Source: Tetragonia tetragonoides
Taxonomy: Eukaryota; Streptophyta; Magnoliopsida; Caryophyllales; Aizoaceae
Assembly: GCA_038025085.1 (NCBI GenBank)
Contig: CM076150.1
Location: forward strand, 2,501-66,500
Direction: 5' to 3'
Length of the DNA: 64,000 nt
Made by a program: the position numbers and the translations under genes
Part shown: positions 1 through 12,539 of the stretch, piece after piece
Layout: the number at the start of each line of letters is the position of its first letter
How positions within the stretch are numbered: position 1 is the stretch's first letter
Notes under the pieces: generated by a model
What the model was told of the DNA's origin: nothing
Seen by the model: only the letters and a program-made list of their open reading frames with translations
Database searches by the model: none

Positions 1-415
1 TTGGATCGGTTTGGTCCGGGTATATATGGGTCGAGTTCGGGATGGGTCATTGCGGTTCGGTCTGATTCGGGTTATCTCTATTATCGGTTCGCGTTCGAGT
101 ATATTTTGGCTCGGGTTGATTCGGATCATGTTTTCTTCGGATCGATTGCGGATCGGGTAATCCGGTTTGGGGGTCCTTTCAGGTTATTCGTATTGGGTCG
201 GTTTCGGTTTGGATCAGATTCAGCTACAGTTCATTTCGGATCTGCTAATTTCGGGTCGATTCGGTCTGGATCGAGTTGTTTCGAATTTTCGATTCAATTT
301 CAGGTCTTACTATTTGAGTTGAATCGGGTCACGGGACAGGTTATTCGGATACGGTTATCGGGTCCGGCTCAGTATTGCCAGGTCTACCTATACCCTATAC
401 CCTAACCCCTAAAAC
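1..415. other. TCGG/TCGGGT-rich non-satellite flank
   Basis: This stretch has no match to the 157-bp monomer. It is dominated by degenerate short units of the type TCGG, TTCGGGT, GGTTCGG and GGATCGG, with no exact period. One frame is open from the window edge to the TAA at 403-405 (134 codons, rich in G, S, F and R). It lacks an ATG at its start, has no domain I recognise, and the openness follows from the TCGG bias, which avoids stops in that frame. I read it as low-complexity intergenic DNA or a decayed repeat marking the left edge of the array. An exon or transposon fragment running in from the left cannot be excluded. Confidence 0.7.
393..414. repeat. Telomere-like CCCTA(A) motif at array edge
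   Basis: Four short C-strand units follow one another: CCCTATA, CCCTAA, CCCCTAAAA and a preceding TACCTATA. They resemble a degenerate plant telomere repeat (CCCTAAA). The motif abuts the first satellite bases at about 416. It is too short to be a telomere and could be chance within a C/T/A-rich stretch. Confidence 0.45.
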
Positions 416-492
416 ACGATCGGCCTAAAATTTTACAGGGTCAGATAACTCGACGAAATAAGCAACTTTATTTCTTGTGGTACCGTATGAAT
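416..492 (-). repeat. Partial satellite monomer, minus orientation, at left edge
   Basis: The bases read CGATCGGCCTAAAATTTTAC onward, through the complement of the GGTACC and CATAGGG region. That is about half a monomer in the opposite orientation to the next 33 kb. It ends in GTACCGTATGAAT, and the following plus-orientation monomer begins with GAATTAAAGTTGC, so the two share GAAT at 489-492. Confidence 0.9.
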
Positions 493-547
493 TAAAGTTG
501 CTTATTTTGTTGATTTATATGACCCTGATAAATTTTAGGCCAATCGA
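416..547. repeat. Imperfect inverted repeat (fold-back) at array start
   Basis: The minus-orientation half monomer (416-about 478) and the plus-orientation half monomer (491-547) are complementary over about 55-60 bases. The arms run from CGGCCTAAAATTTTAC to AATTTTAGGCCAATCG, with the GCAACTTTA / TAAAGTTGC core close to the centre. The loop is only about 12-15 bases, so the single strand could form a hairpin. Confidence 0.8.
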
Positions 548-3500
548 ATGAAAAACTAAAATCCATGAATAAGGCGCCTTCTCTCGCGAGCTGTAATCCG
601 AGACGCGGCAACTCCTTACTCGTTGGGATTCATAAGGAACCACAAGAATTAAAGTTGCATATTTTGTCGATTGATATGACCCTGCAAAATTTTAGGCGAA
701 TCAGATGAAAAACTAAAATCCATGAATAGCGCGCCTTCTCTAGCGAGCTGTAATCCGAGACTCGGCAACTCCTTATCTGTAAGGATTCAAAGGGTACCAC
801 AAGTATTAAAGTTGCTTATTTTGTCGAGTTATATAACCCTACAAAATATTAGGCCAATCGGATGAAAAACTAAAATCCATGAAAATGGCGCCTCCTCTCG
901 CGAGCTGTAATCCGAGACGCGGCAAATCCTTATCTGTAAGGATTCATAGGGTACCACAAGAATTAAATTTGCTTTTTTTGTGGATTTATACTACCCTACA
1001 AATTTTTATGGTAATCGGATAAAAAACTAAAATCCCTGAATAGGGCGCCTTCTATCGCTAGCTATAATCCGAGACGCGACAACTCCTTACTCGTTGGGAT
1101 TCATAGGGTACCACAAGAATTAAAGTTTCTTATTTTGTCGATTTATATGACCCTGCAAAATTTTAGGCCAATCGGATGAAAAACTAAAATTCAAGAATAG
1201 GGCGCCTTCTTTCGCTAGCTATAATCCGAGACCCGACAACTCCTTACTCGTTGGGATTCATAGGGTACCACAAGAATTAAATTTGCTTTTTTTGTGGATT
1301 TATACTACCCTACAAATTTTTATGGTAATCGGATAAAAAACTAAAATCCCTGAATATGGCGCCTTCTATCGCTAGCGATAATCCGAGACGCGACAACTCC
1401 TTACTCATTGGGATTCATAGGGTACCACAAGAATTAAAGTTGCTTATTTAGTCGATTTATATGACCCTGCAAAATTTTAGGCCAATCGGATGAAAAACTA
1501 AAATTCATGAATAGGGCGCCTTCTCTCACGAGCTTTAATCCGAGACGCGGCAACTCCTTACTCATTATGAATCATAGGGTACCACAAGAGTTAAAGTTGC
1601 TTATTTTGTCGATTTATATGACCCTACAAAATTGTAGGCCAATCGGATGAAAAACTAAGATCTCTGAATAGGGTGCCTTCTCTAGCTAGCTGTAATCCGA
1701 GACGCGACAACTCCTTACTCGTTGGGATTCATAGGGTACCACAAGAATTAAAGTTTCTTATTTTGTCGATTTATATGACCCTACAATTTTTTATGCTAAT
1801 CGGATGAAAAACTAACATCCTTCAATAGGGCGTCTTGTCTCGCGACCTGTAATCCGAGACGCGGCAATTCCTTACTCATTGGGATTCATAGGGTACCAAA
1901 AGAATTAAAGTTGCTTAATTTATCGATTTATTTGACCCTGCAAAACTTTAGGCCAATCGGATGAAAAACTCAAATCGATGAATATTGCGCCTTCTCTCGC
2001 GAGGTATAATTCGAGACTTGGCAACTCCTTACTCATTGGGATTCATAGGGTACCTCAAGAATAAAGTTGCTTATTTTGTCGATTTATATCACCCTGCAAA
2101 TTTTTAGGCCAATCGGATGAAAAACTAAAATCCCTGAATATGGCGCCTTCTTTCGCTAGCTATAATCCGAGACCCGACATCTCCTTACTCGTTGGGATTC
2201 ATAGGGTACCACAAGAATTAAAGTTGCTTATTTTGTCGATTTATATGACCCTGCAAAATTTTTGGCCAATCGGATGAAAAAATAAAATTCATGAATAGGG
2301 CGCCTTCTCTCACGAGTTTTAATCCGAGACGCGGCAACTCCTGACTCATAATGATTCATAGGGTACCACAAGAATTAAAGTTGCTTATTTTGTTTATATA
2401 TGACCGAACAAAATTTTAGGCCAAATGGATGAAAAACTAAAATCCATGAAAAGGGCGCCTTCTCTCGCGAGCTGTAATCCGAGACGCGGCAACCCTTTAC
2501 TGGTTGGGATTCATAGGGTACCAAAAGAATTGAAGTTGCTTATTTTGTCGATTTATATGACGCTGCGAAATTTTAGGCCAATCGGATGAAAAACTAAAAT
2601 CTATGAATAGGGTGCCTTCTCTCGCGAGCTATAATCCGAGACGCGACAACTCCTTACTCGTTGGGATTCATAGGGTACCACAAAAATTAAAGTTGCTTAT
2701 TTTGTCGATTTATAAGACCCTGCAAATTTTCAGGCCAATCGGATGAAAAACTAAAATCCATGAATAGCGCGCCTCCTCTCGCGAGCTGTAATCCGAGATG
2801 CGGCAACTCCTTATCTGTAAGGATTTACAGGGTACAACAAGAATTAAAGTTGCTTATTTTATCGATTTATATGATCCTACAAATTTTTAGGCCAATCGGA
2901 TGAAAAACTTAAATCCATGAAACGGGCGCCTTGTATTGCGAGATGTAATCCGAGACTCGGCAACTTCTTACTCGTTGGGATTCATAGGGTACCAGAAGAA
3001 TTAAAGTTGTTTATTTTGTCGATTTATATGACCCAGCCAAATTTTAGGCCAATCGGATGAAAAACAAAAATCCAGGCATAGGGCGCCTCCTCTCGCAAGC
3101 TGTAAAGCGAGACACGGCAACTCCTTACTTGTTGGGATTCATACGGTATCAAAAGAATTAAAGTTTCTTATTTTGTCGGTTTATATGACCCTGCAAAATT
3201 TTAGGCCAATCGGATGAAAAACTAAAATCCTTGAATATGGCGCCTTGTCTCGCGAGCTGTAATCCGATGTGCGGCAACTCCTTATCTGTAATGATTCATA
3301 GGGTACCACGAGAATTAAAGTTGCTTATTTTGTCGATATATATGACACTACAAAATTTTAGGCCAATCGGATGAATAACTAAAATCCATGAAAATGGCGC
3401 CTTCCCTCTCGAGCTGTAAAGCGAGACGCGGCAACTCTTTATCTGTAATGATTCATAGGGTACCAAAAGAATTAAAGTTGCTTATTTTGTCGATTTATAT

Positions 3501-5020
3501 GACCCTGCAAATGTTTAGGCCAATCGGATGAAAAACTAAAATCCATGAAAAGGGCGCCTTCTCTCGCGAGCTGTAATCCGAGACTAGGCAACTCCTTATC
3601 TGTAAGGATTCATAGGGTACCACAAGAATTAAATTTGCTTATTTTGTCAATTTATATGACCCTGCAAAATTTTAGGCCAATCGGATGAAAAACTAAAATC
3701 TATGAATAGGGCGCTTTCTCTCGCGAGCTGTAATCCGAGACTCGACAACTCCTTATCTGTAAGGATTCATAGGGTACCACAAGAATTAAATTTAATTATT
3801 TTTTAAATTTATATAACTCTGCAAAAATTTAGGCCAATCGGATGAAAAACTAAAATCTATGAATTGGGCGCCTTCTCTCCCGAGCTGTAATCCGAGACAC
3901 AACAACTCCTTACTCGTTGGGACTCATAGGGTACAACAAGAATCAAAGTTGCTTATTTTGTCGATTTATATGACCCTACAAAATTTTAGGCCAATCGGAT
4001 GAAAAACTAAAATCGATGAATAGGGTGCCTTATCTCGCGAGCTGTATTCCGAGACGCGACAACTCCTTACTCGTTGGGATTCATAGGGTACCACAAGATA
4101 TAAAGTTGCTTATTTTGTTAATTTATTTGACCCTGCAAAATTTTAGGCCGATCGGATGAAAATTAAAATCTATGAATAGGTTGCCTTCACTCGCGAGCTG
4201 TAATCCGAGAATAAGGCGCCTTCTCTCGCGGATGAAAAACTAAAACCCATGAATAAGGCGCCTTCTCTCGCGAGCTGTAATCCGAGACTCGGCAACTCTT
4301 TATCTGTAAGGATTCATAGGGTACAGAAAGAATCAAAGTTTATTATTTTGTCGATTTATATGACCGTGCAAAGTTTTAGGCCAATCGGATGAAAAATTAA
4401 AATCTATGAATAAGGCGCCTTCTCTCGCGAGCTGTAATCCGAGACGCGGCAACTCCTTACCAGTTGGGATTCATAGGGTACCACAAGAATTAAAGTTGCT
4501 TATTTTTTCAATTTAGATGACCCTGCAAAATTTTAGGCTAATCGGATGAAAAACTAAAACCCATGAATAGGGCGCCTTCTCTCGCGAGCTGTAATCCGAG
4601 ACTCGGCAACTCTTTATCTGTAAGGATTCATAGGGTACCAAAACAATTAAAGTTTATTATTTTGTCGATTTATATGACCGTGCAAAGTTTTAGGTCATTC
4701 AGATGAAAAATTAAAATCTATGAATAAGGCGCCTTCTCTCGCGAGCTGTAATCCGAGACGCGTCAACTCCTTACTCTTTGGGATTCATAGGGTACTACAA
4801 GAATTAAAGTTGCTTATTTTATCGATTTATACGACCCTGCAAAATGTTAGGCCAATCGGATGAAAAACTAAAATCCATGAATAGGGCGCCTTGTCTCGCG
4901 AGCTGTAATCCGAGATGCGGCAACTCCTTTCTCGTTGGGATTCATAGGGTACCACAAGAACTAAAGTTGCTTATTTTTTCAATTTAGATGACCCTGCAAA
5001 ATTTTAGGCCAATGGAATGA
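493..5020 (+). repeat. Plus block, left section: monomers with little long-range order
   Basis: About 29 monomers. Local duplications are visible. The pair with GCTTTTTTTGTGGATTTATA appears at 971 and again at 1285, offset 314 bp (two monomers). The variant CTTTATCTGTAAGG plus TTTATTATTTTG plus GACCGTGCAAAG occurs near 4,300 and again 314 bp on. No gene or unrelated sequence is present. Confidence 0.9.
4155..4230 (+). repeat. Composite truncated monomer (76 bp)
   Basis: The distance between successive GATG openings falls to 76 bases (4155 to 4231). The unit runs normally to TAATCCGAGA at 4210. It then restarts with ATAAGGCGCCTTCTCTCGCG (4211-4230) before the next full monomer. Two breakpoints in 20 bases point to a compound deletion or template switch. 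Confidence 0.85.
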
Positions 5021-8000
5021 AAAACTAAAATCAATGAATAGGGCACCTTCTCTCGCGAGCTGTAATCCGAGACGCAACAACTCCTTATTCATTAGGATTT
5101 ATAGGGTAGCGCAAGAATTAAATTTGCTTATTTTGTCGATTTATATGACCCTGCAAAATTTAAGGCCAATCGAATGAAAAACTAAAATCCATGAATAGGG
5201 CACCTTCTCTCGCGAGCTATAATCCGAGATGCGGCAACTCCTTACTCGATGGGATTCATAGGGTACCACAAGAATTAAAGTTGCTTATTTTGTTTATTTA
5301 AATGACCCTGCAAATGTTTAGGCCAATCGGATGAAAAACTAAAACCCATGAATAGGGCGCCTTCTCTCGCGAGCTGTAATCCGAGGCTCGGCAACTCTTT
5401 ACTCATTGGGATTCATAGGGTACCTCAAGAATTAAAGTTGCTTATTTTGTTGATTTATATGACCCTCCAAAATTTTTAGGCCAATCGAATGAAAAACTAA
5501 AATCCATAAATAGGCGCCTAGTCTCGCGAGCTGTAATCCAAGATGCGGCAACTCCTTAGTTGTTGGGATTCATAAGGTACCACAAGAATTAAAGTTGCCT
5601 ATTTTGTCGATTTATATGACCCCGCAAAATTTAAGGCCAGTCGGATCAAAAACTAAAATCCATGAAAAGGGTGCCTTCTCTCGCGAGCTGTAATCCGAGA
5701 TGCGGCAACTCCTTACTCGTTGGGATCATAGGGTACCACAAGAATTAAAGTTGCTTATTTTGTCAATTTATATGACCCTGCAATATTTTAGGCGAATCGA
5801 ATGAAAAACTAAAATCAATGAATAGGGCGCCTTCTTTCGCGAGCTGTAATCCGAGAGACGATAACTCCTTACTCATTAGGATTTATAGGGTACCACAAGA
5901 AATAAATTTGCTTATTTTGTCGATTTATATGACCCTGCAAAATTTTAGGGCAATCGGATGAAAAACTAAAATCCATGAATAGGGTGCCTTCTCTCGCGAG
6001 CTGTAATCCGAGATGCGGCAACTCCTTACTCGTTGGCATTCATAGGGTACCACAAGAATTAAAATTGCTTATTTTGTTTATTTATATGACCTTGCAAAAG
6101 TTTAGGCCAATCGGATGAAAAACTAAAACCCATGAATTGTGCGCCTTCTCTCGCGAGCTGTAATCCGACACATGGCAACTCTTTACTCATTGGGATTCAT
6201 AGGGTACCTCAAGAATTAAAGTTGCTTATTTTGTTGATTTATATGACCCTGCAAAATTTTAGGCCAATCGAATGAAAAACTAAAATCCATGAATAGGGCG
6301 CCTTGTCTGGCGAGCTGTAATCCAAGATGCGGCAACTCCTTAGTCGTTGGGATTCATAGGACACCACAAGAATTAAAGTTGCTTATTTTGTCGATTTATA
6401 TGACCCTCCAAAATTTTAGGCCAATCGGATGAAAAACTAAAACCCATGAATTGGGTGCCGTCTCTCGCGAGCTGTAATCCGAGACTCTGCAACTCTTTAA
6501 GGATTCATAGGGTACCAAAAGAATTAAAGTTTTTTATTTTGTCGATTTATATGCCCGTGCAAAGTTTTAGGCCAATCGGATGAAAAACTAAAATCTCTGA
6601 ATAAGACGCCTTCTCTCGCGAGCAGTAATCCGAGACCCAGCAACTCCTTACTTTTTGGGATTCATAGGGTACCACTTGAATTAAAGTTGCTTATTCTGTC
6701 GATTTATATGACCCTGCAAAATTTTAGGTCAATCGGATGTAAAACTAAAATCTATGAAGAGGGCGCCTACTCTCGCGAGCAGTAATCCGAGACTCGGCAA
6801 CTCCTTAGTAGTTGGGATTCATAGGGTACCACAAGAATTAAAGTTGCTTATTTTGTTGATTTATATGACCCTGCAAAAATTTTAGGCCAATCGAATGAAA
6901 AACTAAAATCCATGAATAAGGCGCCTTGTCTCGCGAGATGTAATCTAAGATGCGGCAACTCCTTAGTCGTTGGGATTCATAGGGTACCACTAGAATTAAA
7001 GTTTCTTATTTTGTCGATTTATATGACCCTGCAAAATTTAAGGCCAGTCGGATCAAAAACTAAAATCCATGAAAAGGGTGCCTTCTATGGTGAGCTGTAA
7101 TGCGAGACTCGGCAACTCTTTATCTGTAAGGATTCATAGGGTACTAAAAGAATTAAAGTTGCTTATTTTGTCGATTTATATGACCCTGCAAAATTTTAGG
7201 CCAATCGGATGAAAAACTCAAATCGATGAATAGGGCGCCTTCTCTAGCGAGCTGTAATCCGAGACGCGTCAACTCCTTACTCTTTGGGATTCATAGGGTA
7301 CCACAAGAATTAAAGTTGGTTATTTTGTCGATTCATACGACCCTGCAAAATTTTAGCCCAATCGGATGAAAAACTAAAATCCGTGAATAGGGCGCCTTGT
7401 CTCGCGAGCTGTAATCCGAGATGCGGTAACTCCTTACTTGTTGGGATCATAGGGTACCACAAGAATTAAAGTTGCTTATTTTGTCAATTTATATGGCCCT
7501 GCAATATTTTAGGCCAATCGAATGAAAAACTAAAATCAATGAATAGGGCGCATTCTCTCGCGAGCTGTAATCCGAGAGGCGACAACTCCTTACTCATTAT
7601 GATTTATAGGGTACCACAAGAATTAAATTTGCTTATTTTGTCGATTTATATGACCCTGCAAAATTTTAGGGCAATCGGATGAAAAACTAAAATCCATGAA
7701 TGGGGCACCTTCTCTCGCGAGCTGTAATCCGAGATGCGGCAACTCCTTACTCGTTGGGATTCATAGGGTACCACAAGAATTAAAGTTGCTTATTTTGTTG
7801 ATTTATGCGACCTTGCAAAATGTTAGGCCAATCGGATGAAAAACTAAAACCCATGAATAGGGCGCCTTCTCTCGCGAGCTGTAGTCCGAGACTCGGCAGC
7901 TCTTTACTCAGTGGGATTCACAGGGTACCTCAACAATTAAAGTTGCTTATTTTGTTGATTTATATGACCCTGCAAAATTTTAGGCGAATCGAATGAAAAA

Positions 8001-8400
8001 CTAAAATCCATAAATAAGGCCCCTAGTCTAGCGAGCTGTAATCCAAGATGCGGCAACTCCTTAGTCGTTGGGATTCATAGGACACAACAAGAGTTAAAGT
8101 TGCTTATTTATTCGATTTATATGACCCTCCAAAATTTTAGGCCAATCGGATGAAAAACTAAAACCCATGAATAGGGCACCTTCTCTCGCGAGCTGTAATC
8201 CGAGACTCGGCAACTCTTTATCTGTAAGGACTCATAGGGTACCAAAAGAATTAAAGTTTATTATTTTGTCGATTTATATGACCGTGCAAAAGTTTAGGCC
8301 AATCGGATGAAAAACTAAAATCCATGAATAGGGCGCCTTCTCTCGCGAGCTGTAATCCGAGACGCGGCAGCTCCTTACTCGTTGGGATTCATAGGGTACC
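5020..8400 (+). repeat. Five-monomer higher-order repeat, three copies (offsets 784 and 1,721 bp)
   Basis: A characteristic order of variant monomers recurs. First comes CAATGAATAGGGC followed by TTACTCATTAGGATTTATAG, near 5,032, 5,816 and 7,537. Then a TTTATTTA/TTGATTTA unit with GACCTTGCAAAA, and a unit ending GGTACCTCAAG or GGTACCTCAACA (CTCTTT at 5,395 and 6,179). Last come TAATCCAAGATGCGG with TTAGTCGTTGGG and the rare TAGGACAC (GACAC at 6,360 and 8,081). Copies 1 and 2 are 784 bp apart (5 monomers less 1 bp). Copies 2 and 3 are 1,721 bp apart, a constant offset for several markers. Confidence 0.85.
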
Positions 8401-9389
8401 ACAAGAATTAAAGTTGCTTATTTTGTCGATTTATATGACCCTGCAAAATTTAAGGCCAGTCGGATCATAAACTAAAATCCATAAAAAGGGTGCCTTCTCT
8501 CGCGAGCTGTAATGCGAGACTCGGCAACTCCTTATCTGTAAGGATTCATAGGGTACCATAAGAATTAAAGTTTCTTATTTTGTCGGTTTATATGACCCTG
8601 CAAAATTTTAGCCCAATTTGATGAAAATCCAAAATCCATGAATAGGGAGCCTTCTCTCGCGAGCTATAAAGCGCGACTAGGAAAATCCTTATCTGTTGGG
8701 ATTCATAGGGTACCACAAGAACTAAAGTTGCTTATTTTGTCGATTTATATGACCCTACTAATTTTAAGGCCAATCGGAGGAAAAACTAAAATCCATAAAA
8801 AGGGCGCCTTCTCTCGCGAGCTGTAAAGCGAGACGCGGCAACTCCTTATCTATAATGATTCATAGGGTATCACAAGAATTAAAGTTTCTTATTTTGTCGA
8901 TTTATATGACCCTACAAATTTTAGGCCAATCGGATGAAAAACTAAAATCCATGAAAAGGGCGCCTTGTCTCGCGAGCTGTAATCCGAGATGCGGCAACTC
9001 CTTACTCGTTGGGATTCATTGGGTACCACAAGAATGAAAGTTGCTTATTTTGTCAATTTATATGAAAGTGCAAAATTTTAAACTAATCGAATGAAAAAAA
9101 AAATCTATGAGTAGGACGCCTTCTCCCACGAGCTGTAATCCGATACGCGACAACTCCTTACTCGTTGGCATTCGTAGGTTACCACAAGAATTAAAGTTGC
9201 TTATTTTGTCGATTTATATGACCCTGCAAAATTTTAGGCCTATCGGATGAAAAACTAAAATCCATGAATAGGGAGCCTTCTCTCGCGAGCAGTAATCCGA
9301 GACTCGGCAACTCCTTATCTATAAGGATTCATAGGGTAATAAAATAATTAAAGTTGCTTATTTTGTCGATTTATTTGACTTTGCAAATC

Positions 9390-9434
9390 GAATGAAAAAC
9401 TAAAATCTATGAATAACTAAAATCTAGGCTAATC
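9390..9434 (+). repeat. Short partial unit in copy A (45 bp)
   Basis: GAATGAAAAACTAAAATCTATGAATA occurs at 9,390 and again at 9,435, with only 45 bases between, so most of a monomer is missing. The equivalent place in copy B (16,891-16,953) is 63 bases long, because an extra 18 bases (AATGAAAAACTAAAATC type) were added or lost. This is the main structural difference between A and B. Confidence 0.85.
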
Positions 9435-12400
9435 GAATGAAAAACTAAAATCTATGAATAACGCGCCTTCTCTTGCGAGCTGTAATCCGAGACGCGGCAA
9501 CTCCTTATCTGTAATTATTCATAGGGTACCACAAGAATTAAAGTTTCTTATTTTGTCGATTTATATGACCCTACAATTTTTTAGGCCAATCGGATGAAAA
9601 ACATAAATCCATAAAAAGGGCGCCTTCCCTCGCGAGCTGTAAAGCGAGACGCTGCAACTCCTTATCTGTAATGATTCTCGGGGTACCACAACAATTAAAG
9701 TTGCTGATTTTGTCGATTTATATGACCCTAGCAATTTTTAGGCCAATCGGATGAAAAACTAAAATCCCTGAATAGGGCGCCTTGTCTCGCGAGCTGTAAT
9801 CCGAGATGCGGCAACTCGTTACTCGTTAGGATTCATAGGGTACCACAATAATTAAAGTTGCTTATTTTGTCAAGTTATATGACCCTGCAAAATTGTAGTA
9901 CAATCGAATGAAAAACTTAAATCTATGAATAGGGCGCCTTCTCTCGCGAGCTGTAATCCGAGACGCGACAACTTCTTACTCGTTGAGATTCATAGGGTAC
10001 CTAAACAATTAAACTTGCTTGTTTTGTCGATTTATATGACCCTGCAAAATTTTAGGCCAATCGGATGAAAAACTAAAATCCATAAATAGGGCACCTTCTC
10101 TCGTGTGCTATAATTCGAGACACGCCAACTCCTTACCCGTTTTGATTCATAGGGTACCACAAGAATTAAAGTTGCTTATTTTGTCGATTTATATGACCCT
10201 GCAAAATTTTAGGCCAATCGGATGAAAAACTAAAACCCATGAATAGGGCGCCTTCTCTCGCGAGCTGTAATCCGAGACTCGACAACACCTTATCTGTAAG
10301 GATTCATAGGGTACCACAATAATTAATGTTGCTTATTTTGTCAATTTATATGACCCTGAAAAAATTTAGGCCAATCGGATGAAAAACTAAAATCCATGAA
10401 TAGGGCGCCTTCTCCCGCGAGCTATAATCCGAGACTCGACAACTCCTTACTCGTTGGGATTCATAGGGTACAACAAGAATTAAAGTTGCTTATTTTGTCG
10501 ATTTATATGACCCTGCAAAATTTTAGGCCAATCGGATGAAAGACTAAAATCCATGAATAGGCCGCCTCCTCTAGCGAGCTGTAAAGCGAGACGCGACAAC
10601 TCCTTAATCGTTGGGATTCATATGGTAACACAAGATTTAAAGTTGCTGTTTTTGCCGATTTATAAGACCGTGCAAAATTTTAGGCCAATCGGATCAAAAA
10701 TAAAATCCATGAATAGCGCGCCTCCTCTCGCGAGCTGTAAAGCGAGACGCGACAACTACTTATCTGTAAAGATTCATCGGGTACCACAAGAATTAAAGTT
10801 GCTTATTTTTTCGATTTATAGGACCCTACAAAATTTTCGGCCAATCAGATGATAAAATAAAATCCATGAAAAGGGCGCCCTCTCTCGCGAGCTGTAATCC
10901 GAGACTCGGCAACCCCTTGTCTGTAAGGATTCATTGGGTACCAAAAGAATTAAAGATGCTTAATTTGTCAATTTATAAGACCCTGCAAAATTTCAGGCCA
11001 ATCGGATGAAAAACTAAAATATATGAATAGGGCGCCTTCTCTCGCGACCTGTAATCCGAGTCGCGGCAACTCCTTACTGTTGGGATTCATAGGGTACCAC
11101 AAGAAATAAAGTTGCTTATTTTGTCGATTTATATGACCCTACAAAATTTTAGGCCAATGGGATGAAAAACTAAAATCGATGAATAGGGCGCCTTCTCTCG
11201 CGAGTTGTAATTTGGGACGCGGCAACTCCTTACTTGTTGGGATTCATTGGATCCACAAGAATTAAATTGGCTAGTTTTTTCGATTTTAATGACCCTGCAA
11301 ATGTTTAGGCCAACGGGATGAAAAACTAAAATCCATGAATAAGGCGCCTTATCTCGCGAGCTGTAATCCGAGATGCGGCAACTCCTTACTTGTTGGGATT
11401 CATAGGGTACCACAAAAGTTAATGTTGCTTATTTTGTCAATTTGTATGACCCTGCAAAAATTTAGGCCAATCGGATGAAAAACTAAAATCCATGAATAGC
11501 GCGCCTCCTCTCGCGAGTCGTAAAGCGAGACGCGGCAACTCCTTGTCTTTAAAGATTGATAGGGTACCACAAGAATTAAAGTTGCTTAATTTGTCGATTT
11601 ATATGACCTGCAAAATTTTAGGCCAATGAGATGAAAAACTACAAACTAAAATCTATGAATAGGGCGGCTTCTCCCACGAGCTGTAATCCGAGACGCGACA
11701 ACTCCTTACTCATTGGGATTCATAGGGTCCCACAAGAATTAAAGTTGCTTATTTTGTCGATTTATATGACCCTGCAAAAATTTTAGGCCAATTGGAAGAA
11801 AAAAACTAAAATCCATGAATAGGGCGCCTTCTCTCGCGAGCTGTAATCCGAGACGCGACAACTCCTTACTCGTTGGGATTCATAGGGTACCTCAAGAATT
11901 AAAGTGGCTTATTTTGTCGATTTAAATGGCCCTGCAAAAGTTTAGGCCAATCAAATGAAAAACTAAGATCCATGAATAAGGCGCCTTATCTCGCAAGCTG
12001 TAATCCGAAATGCGGCAACTCCTTACTTGTTGGGATTCATAGGGTACAAGAAGAATTAATGTTGCTTATTTTGTCAATTTATATGACCCTGCAAAATTTT
12101 AGACCAATCGGATGAAAAACTAAAATCCATGAATAGCGCCCCTCCTCTCGCGAGCTGTAAAGCGAGACGCGGCAACTCCTTATCTCTAAAGATTCATAGG
12201 GTACCACAAGAATTAAAGTTGCTTATTTTGCTGATTTATAAGACCCTACAAAATTTTTGGCCAATCAGATGATAAACTGAAATCCATGAAAAGGGCGCCC
12301 TCTCTCGCGAGCTGTAATCCGAGACTCGGCAACTCCTTATTTGTAAAGATTCATTGGGTACCAAAAGATATAAAGATGCTTATTTTGTCGATTTATATGA

Positions 12401-12539
12401 CCCTGCAAATTTTTAGACCAATCGGATGAAAAACTAAAATCTATGAATAGGGCGCCTTCTCGCGCGACCTGTAATCCGAGACGCGGCAACTCCTTACTCG
12501 TTGGGATTCATAGGTTACCAGAAGAATTAAACTTGCTCA

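Noticed and set aside
1..405. Open frame of 134 codons from the window edge
   Set aside because: No start codon at its beginning other than TTG at the window edge, low-complexity TCGG-driven composition and no recognisable domain. The sequence bias itself explains the lack of stops.
11129..11413. Antisense open frames of 94 codons (also 18,648-18,932, and plus-strand ones at 37,175, 53,439 and 60,668)
   Set aside because: The reverse-complement reading of the same satellite. The 11,129 and 18,648 frames are the same sequence in copies A and B.
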